DNA from: Dongia deserti
Lineage (GTDB): Bacteria; Pseudomonadota; Alphaproteobacteria; Dongiales; Dongiaceae
Direction of reading: 5' to 3'
Length of the DNA: 64,000 bases
Assembly (NCBI RefSeq): GCF_003574735.1
Contig: NZ_QORW01000005.1
Span: 62,001-126,000, forward strand
Position 1 is the first letter of the stretch. Each line of letters starts with the position of its first letter. The position numbers were made by a program, and so were the translations under genes. The notes below the pieces were generated by a model. It worked only from the letters and a program-made list of their open reading frames with translations. It was not told the origin of the DNA and searched no databases. Shown here one piece after another: positions 60,542 through 64,000 of this stretch.

Positions 60542-60769
60542 ATGAAATATGTTTCAAGGCTGGCGCTGGGGCTCGCGGCTGTCCTGGTCGCGGCTCCGGC
60601 GTTCGCCGAATGTCCGGGTCATTCCAGCGTAACGGCGCAAAGCCAAAGCACGCCGGCGCCGGCTGCCCAATCGACGCCTGCACCCGCTTCGACGGGTGCG
60701 GCCACGGAAGACGCAGTGATCCTGACACAAAACCAGACAAAGCAGACGACCGTTCAGACACAGGAATAG
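60542..60769 (+). CDS. Small exported protein, Pro/Thr/Gln-rich
   Basis: A 75-residue protein with a strong signal peptide ending in APAFA-E. The mature 50 residues are low in complexity (Ser, Thr, Ala, Pro, Gln) with one Cys. AGGAGGT lies 5 nt before ATG 60542, and a perfect terminator follows, so the gene is probably real and well expressed. No function can be assigned. Confidence 0.68.
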   Translation: MKYVSRLALGLAAVLVAAPAFAECPGHSSVTAQSQSTPAPAAQSTPAPASTGAATEDAVILTQNQTKQTTVQTQE

Positions 60770-60791
60770 TCGTCGCGCGTCGTGTGGTTTC

Positions 60792-60838
60792 GAGCGCCGG
60801 CCTTGCAGCCGGCGCTCCTGTTTTTGGCGGTTTTTTTC
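60792..60838 (+). terminator. Rho-independent terminator after the small exported protein gene
   Basis: GAGCGCCGGC (60792-60801), loop CTTGCA, GCCGGCGCTC (60808-60817), then CTG and TTTTT, with a further T7 run at 60831-60837. Its complement could also end accC transcripts, since AAAAA-rich sequence reads as T only on the plus strand; plus use is clearer. Confidence 0.93.
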
Positions 60839-60845
60839 CGGCGCT

Positions 60846-62192
60846 TCAGGCTTGCTGTTCGGCGACGAATTTCTCCAGCCAGCGTATGTCGTAGCTGCCG
60901 TTGAGGAAGTCGGGGGCACCGATGATGCGGCGGTGCACGGGGATCGAGGTGTGGATGCCGTTGATCACCATTTCCTCGAGTGCGCGGCGCAGGCGCATCA
61001 TGCATTCGTTGCGACTGCGGCCATGCACGATCAGCTTGGCGATCAGGCTGTCATAGTGCGGCGGCACCCGATAGCCGCCATAGAGCGCCGAATCCACCCG
61101 CACGCCGAGGCCGCCCGGAGCGTGAAACTCGGTGACCCTGCCGGGTGAGGGTGCAAAGGTCTCCGGGTTCTCGGCATTGATACGGCACTCGATGGCATGG
61201 CCGTTGAAGGAGATGTCGGCCTGCGTCATGCCGAGTGGCGCACCAGATGCGACGCGGATCTGCTCGCGCACCAGATCAATGCCGGTGATCATCTCGGTCA
61301 CCGGATGCTCCACCTGCAGGCGGGTGTTCATCTCTATAAAATAGAACTCGCCATCCTGGAACAGGAACTCGATTGTGCCGACGGAGCGATAGCCCATCTT
61401 GCGCATCGCGGCGCTTGCGATCTCGCCGATCTCAGCGCGCTGTTTGCTATTGAGCGCGGGCGAAGGCGCCTCCTCCACCAGCTTCTGATGGCGGCGCTGG
61501 AGCGAGCAGTCGCGTTCACCCAGATGCACGACGTTGCCGTGATTGTCGGCCAGGATCTGGATCTCGATATGACGCGGATGGGAGAGGTATTTCTCCATAT
61601 AGACGGCGTCGTTGCCGAACGACTTCATCGCTTCGCTGCGCGCCATCGACCAGGCCTGCGAGATCTCGCTCTCGTCATTGGCGACGCGCATGCCCTTGCC
61701 GCCACCGCCCGCAGCCGCCTTGATCAGGATCGGATAGCCGATCTTCTTGGCCCAGCGCTTGGCATCGACCTCGTCCTTCACCTCGCCTTCCGAACCGGGC
61801 ACGACTGGGATGCCGAAGCGGATGGCGGCATCCTTCGCCTGCACCTTGTCGCCCATTAGCGACAGGTGATCGGGGGCGGGGCCGATGAAGGTGAAGCCAT
61901 GCTCCTCCACCATTGCGGCGAAGCGCGCATTCTCCGACAGGAACCCGATGCCGGGATGGATCGCGTCGGCGCCGGTGATGGTGGCGGCTGAAATGATAGC
62001 CGGCATGTTGAGATAGGATTCGCGCGACGGCGCGGGGCCGATGCACACACTCTCATCGGCAAGACGCACATGCATGGCGTCGGCGTCGGCAACGGAATGC
62101 ACGGCGACCGTACGAATGCCCATCTCGCGGCAGGCGCGATGGATGCGAAGCGCAATCTCTCCGCGATTGGCGATCAGGATCTTTTCAAACAT
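60846..62192 (-). CDS. accC: Acetyl-CoA carboxylase biotin carboxylase subunit
   Basis: A 448-residue biotin carboxylase that carboxylates biotin on AccB using ATP and bicarbonate, the first step of fatty acid synthesis. [13 protein letters not shown] opens it, [12 protein letters not shown] is the ATP lid, and [22 protein letters not shown] has the catalytic and Mg-binding residues. It follows accB by 15 nt. Confidence 0.97.
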   Translation of the reverse strand: MFEKILIANRGEIALRIHRACREMGIRTVAVHSVADADAMHVRLADESVCIGPAPSRESYLNMPAIISAATITGADAIHPGIGFLSENARFAAMVEEHGFTFIGPAPDHLSLMGDKVQAKDAAIRFGIPVVPGSEGEVKDEVDAKRWAKKIGYPILIKAAAGGGGKGMRVANDESEISQAWSMARSEAMKSFGNDAVYMEKYLSHPRHIEIQILADNHGNVVHLGERDCSLQRRHQKLVEEAPSPALNSKQRAEIGEIASAAMRKMGYRSVGTIEFLFQDGEFYFIEMNTRLQVEHPVTEMITGIDLVREQIRVASGAPLGMTQADISFNGHAIECRINAENPETFAPSPGRVTEFHAPGGLGVRVDSALYGGYRVPPHYDSLIAKLIVHGRSRNECMMRLRRALEEMVINGIHTSIPVHRRIIGAPDFLNGSYDIRWLEKFVAEQQA

Positions 62193-62207
62193 CGCCTGAT
62201 GCCGATC

Positions 62208-62651
62208 CTAGGCGATGACCATCAGCGGCTCGCCGAACTCCACCGGCTGGCCGTCCTGGACCAGGATCTGGGTGATCGTGCCGGCATGGGGCGCCGGAAT
62301 CGGGTTCATCACCTTCATGGCTTCGATGATGAGGATGGTCTGCCCCTTGGCGACCCGATCGCCGACCTTCACAAACGCGGGGGAATTCGGCTCAGGTGCC
62401 AGATACGCTGTGCCTACCATGGGTGAGGACACGGACCCAGCGGCTGGTACATCGGCGGCCGGCGCTACCGCGGCGGCAGGCGCGGCAACCGGAGCTGCAG
62501 CCGGGGAGGCTACAACCAGCGGACCGCTTGCGCCGGCATTCACGCGGATGCGGGCATCGTCGGTCTCGAACTCGATCTCGGTGAGGCCGGTCTCCTTGAG
62601 GAGCTTGGCCAGCTTGCGGATCAATGCCTCATCGATGTCGAACTTGGTCAT
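62208..62651 (-). CDS. accB: Acetyl-CoA carboxylase biotin carboxyl carrier protein
   Basis: A 147-residue carrier. The N-terminal part ([25 protein letters not shown]) is typical, an Ala/Pro-rich linker covers about residues 45-70, and the biotinyl domain ends with [15 protein letters not shown]. The biotinylated Lys is in A-M-K-V where A-M-K-M is the canonical form. Its ATG overlaps the aroQ stop (ATGA), so it is coupled to aroQ. Confidence 0.96.
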   Translation of the reverse strand: MTKFDIDEALIRKLAKLLKETGLTEIEFETDDARIRVNAGASGPLVVASPAAAPVAAPAAAVAPAADVPAAGSVSSPMVGTAYLAPEPNSPAFVKVGDRVAKGQTILIIEAMKVMNPIPAPHAGTITQILVQDGQPVEFGEPLMVIA

Positions 62652-63106
62652 GCGCGGTCTTTCTCGCTGATCAGCTCCGCCATTGCCTCCAGCGCCAGTA
62701 CATAGCCGTGCGCGCCAAAGCCGCAAATCACTCCGGTGGCGGCTTGGCTGGTATAGGTGTGGTGGCGGAAGGCCTCGCGGCGGTGGATGTTGGACAAATG
62801 CAGTTCGACCACCGGCTTGTCGGCCATGCGCAGCGCGTCCAACAAGGCGATCGAAGTATGGCCATAGGCGCCGGGGTTGATGACGATGCCGTCCGCGCCG
62901 GTGCGCGCCTCCTGGATCCAGGTCACCAGCTCACCTTCCAGATTGGACTGGCGGAAATCGACGGCGAGGCTGAGTTCCTTGGCGCGGCGCGTACATGTGC
63001 GCTCAATATCGGCAAGGGTATCGGTGCCATAGATCGCAGTCTCCCGCACCCCCAGCATGTTGAGGTTCGGGCCGTTCAGAATCAAAACCTTAGGCGGCTT
63101 CGCCAA
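62648..63106 (-). CDS. aroQ: Type II 3-dehydroquinate dehydratase
   Basis: A 152-residue enzyme that converts 3-dehydroquinate to 3-dehydroshikimate. [13 protein letters not shown] and IYGTDTL form the N-terminal active-site part, NPGAYGHTS and [14 protein letters not shown] the rest. The start is TTG 63106, preceded by GGGGGAAGGG; the frame extends to 63193 without a better codon. It leads the aroQ-accB-accC operon. Confidence 0.95.
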   Translation of the reverse strand: MAKPPKVLILNGPNLNMLGVRETAIYGTDTLADIERTCTRRAKELSLAVDFRQSNLEGELVTWIQEARTGADGIVINPGAYGHTSIALLDALRMADKPVVELHLSNIHRREAFRHHTYTSQAATGVICGFGAHGYVLALEAMAELISEKDRA

Positions 63107-63277
63107 GACCCTTCCCCCGCGGCTGCGAAAATCCGAGTCCTTATAGCGGCGGCCATTGGCCGGCGCAATGCGGGCCGGCGACCGGACCTGCAAGCGCCGC
63201 TCGCACGGGAACGTCTAGCCATGCGCCCCGTTTGGTGGACGAGTGTGTCGCCGCCATACGCAGGATGGGAGTTCGCG

Positions 63278-63688
63278 ATGAGCTATCATGTCGGGCGCCT
63301 GATCGACCACGTCCACCTCAAAGTGAAGGATCTCCCGGCCAGCCGCCGGTTCTATGACGCCGTGCTGGACGCCCTTGGATTGCCGCCAGCGCAGGACTAT
63401 GGCGAGCTTATTGAAGCGGACGAGCTGTGCCTCAGTCACGGCGAACCGGTCACCAGCGGGCTGCACCTCGCGTTCCAGGCGGCGGATCGAGATGCAGTCC
63501 ACCGCTTCCATGCAGCGGCGCTAACAGCCGGCGGCCGCGACAACGGCGCTCCCGGCGAACGGCACTATCATCCCGGTTACTACGGTGCCTTTGTGCTCGA
63601 TCCTGACGGCAACAATATCGAGGCGGTCTGTCACGGACCGATCGAGCGATCGGCTCCGTCTGTCGTCATCACACGCGTGAAAAGCTAG
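63278..63688 (+). CDS. VOC family protein (glyoxalase-like)
   Basis: A 136-residue VOC protein: LIDHVHLKVKDLPASRRFYDAVLDALG with the first His ligand, HLAFQAADRDAVHRFH with the second, and GAFVLDPDGNNIEAVCHG with the Glu. This length and motif set match widespread glyoxalase-like proteins of unknown substrate. ATG 63278 has GGGAG 7 nt upstream. It is convergent with the DsbA-like gene. Confidence 0.9.
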   Translation: MSYHVGRLIDHVHLKVKDLPASRRFYDAVLDALGLPPAQDYGELIEADELCLSHGEPVTSGLHLAFQAADRDAVHRFHAAALTAGGRDNGAPGERHYHPGYYGAFVLDPDGNNIEAVCHGPIERSAPSVVITRVKS

Positions 63689-63697
63689 CGGCGCCGG

Positions 63698-64000
63698 CTA
63701 GCCGGCCTGGGCCCGCGCGGCCGAGACCAGCTCCTTCATATCGTCCAGCGAAACAGCGCCGGGAACCAGCTGCTTTCCGAACAGGAAACCCGGCGTTCCG
63801 GTGATGTCGAGCGCCGCGGCGAGGGATTCGTTGGCCTGCAAAAGGCCCAGGATGGCGGGATCCTGCATGTCAGTCGCCAGTCGTGCCCGATCGGCACCAA
63901 CCGATGCGGCGAGGTCCAATAGCGTGGCCTGATCGAACGAGCCCTTGTGGGACATGAAAGCCGTGTGCACTTGCTCGTATTTGCCCTGGCGGTGCGCAGC
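63698..64000 (-). CDS. DsbA-family thiol oxidoreductase, C-terminal part
   Basis: The gene enters from the right edge; 100 codons are seen. AAHRQGKYEQVHTAFMSHKG and FLFGKQLVPGAVSLDDMKELV match the helical insert and the end of the thioredoxin fold in DsbA/Com1-like periplasmic proteins, with the cis-Pro loop in ITGTPGFLF. The C-x-x-C active site lies outside the window. Its position upstream of aroQ is common in alphaproteobacteria. Confidence 0.85.
   Translation of the reverse strand, partial: AAHRQGKYEQVHTAFMSHKGSFDQATLLDLAASVGADRARLATDMQDPAILGLLQANESLAAALDITGTPGFLFGKQLVPGAVSLDDMKELVSAARAQAG

Overview
The window is GC-rich chromosomal DNA with dense, often overlapping genes. Several gene families point to an alphaproteobacterium: a clpS-clpA pair, an NDUFA12 (17.2 kDa complex I subunit) gene followed by mlaD and a DUF2155 gene and then aat, an aroQ-accB-accC operon next to a DsbA-like gene, a large adenosylcobalamin-dependent ribonucleotide reductase, a PAS_5 protein, a DUF1127 protein and a GGAAC-N17-CGTT (EcfG-type) promoter. 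The mixture suggests a Rhodospirillales-like member, but the species cannot be named from sequence alone. No rRNA, tRNA, CRISPR array, insertion sequence or prophage was seen.

Layout. 1-4.3 kb (minus): a tightly coupled cluster of glycosyltransferase, ATP-grasp-like protein, GNAT-fold transferase and PIG-L deacetylase, plus the start of an ABC-exporter ATPase. 4.6-12.6 kb (plus): a 2,104-residue soluble hybrid histidine kinase carrying a long array of HAMP modules, then a REC-kinase-REC partner. 12.7-22.7 kb: CapA-like phosphoesterase, a D,D-carboxypeptidase with a SPOR domain, a lipoprotein, ClpS/ClpA, two related exported proteins of unknown function, a FemAB/DUF482-like protein and a PAS_5 protein. 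22.7-26.7 kb: RidA, two VOC proteins bracketed by two related small exported proteins, and a phospholipase D/cardiolipin-synthase-like lipoprotein with an EcfG-type promoter.

27-45 kb is a transport region with four ABC importers: a polyamine/iron-type SBP-permease-permease-ATPase operon, a ribose-type set (SBP-ATPase-permease), a second FrcABC-like set split around a divergent promoter that also drives an epimerase, and a ThuEFG-like sugar importer without its own ATPase. The two ribose/fructose-type sets share TTGACGCC promoter elements and TTGT..ACAA palindromes, so they are probably co-regulated. DUF1127, MsrQ-like, PAS-like and ParB-like genes sit among them. 45-52 kb: chemoreceptor, short-chain dehydrogenase, LpxO-like hydroxylase, nucleotidyltransferase, RidA, cyclophilin-like and DUF2235 genes.

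52-64 kb is mostly housekeeping: nrdJ with a strong terminator and two NrdR-like boxes, an EamA transporter, a GNAT enzyme, the NDUFA12-mlaD-DUF2155 run, aat, DinB, a small exported protein, accC-accB-aroQ, a VOC protein and the end of a DsbA-like gene. ClpS, ClpA and Aat together supply the bacterial N-degron pathway.

The most promising leads are the HAMP-array kinase, the shared operator system of the two sugar importers, the four-enzyme cluster at the left end, and the pairs of uncharacterised exported paralogues.
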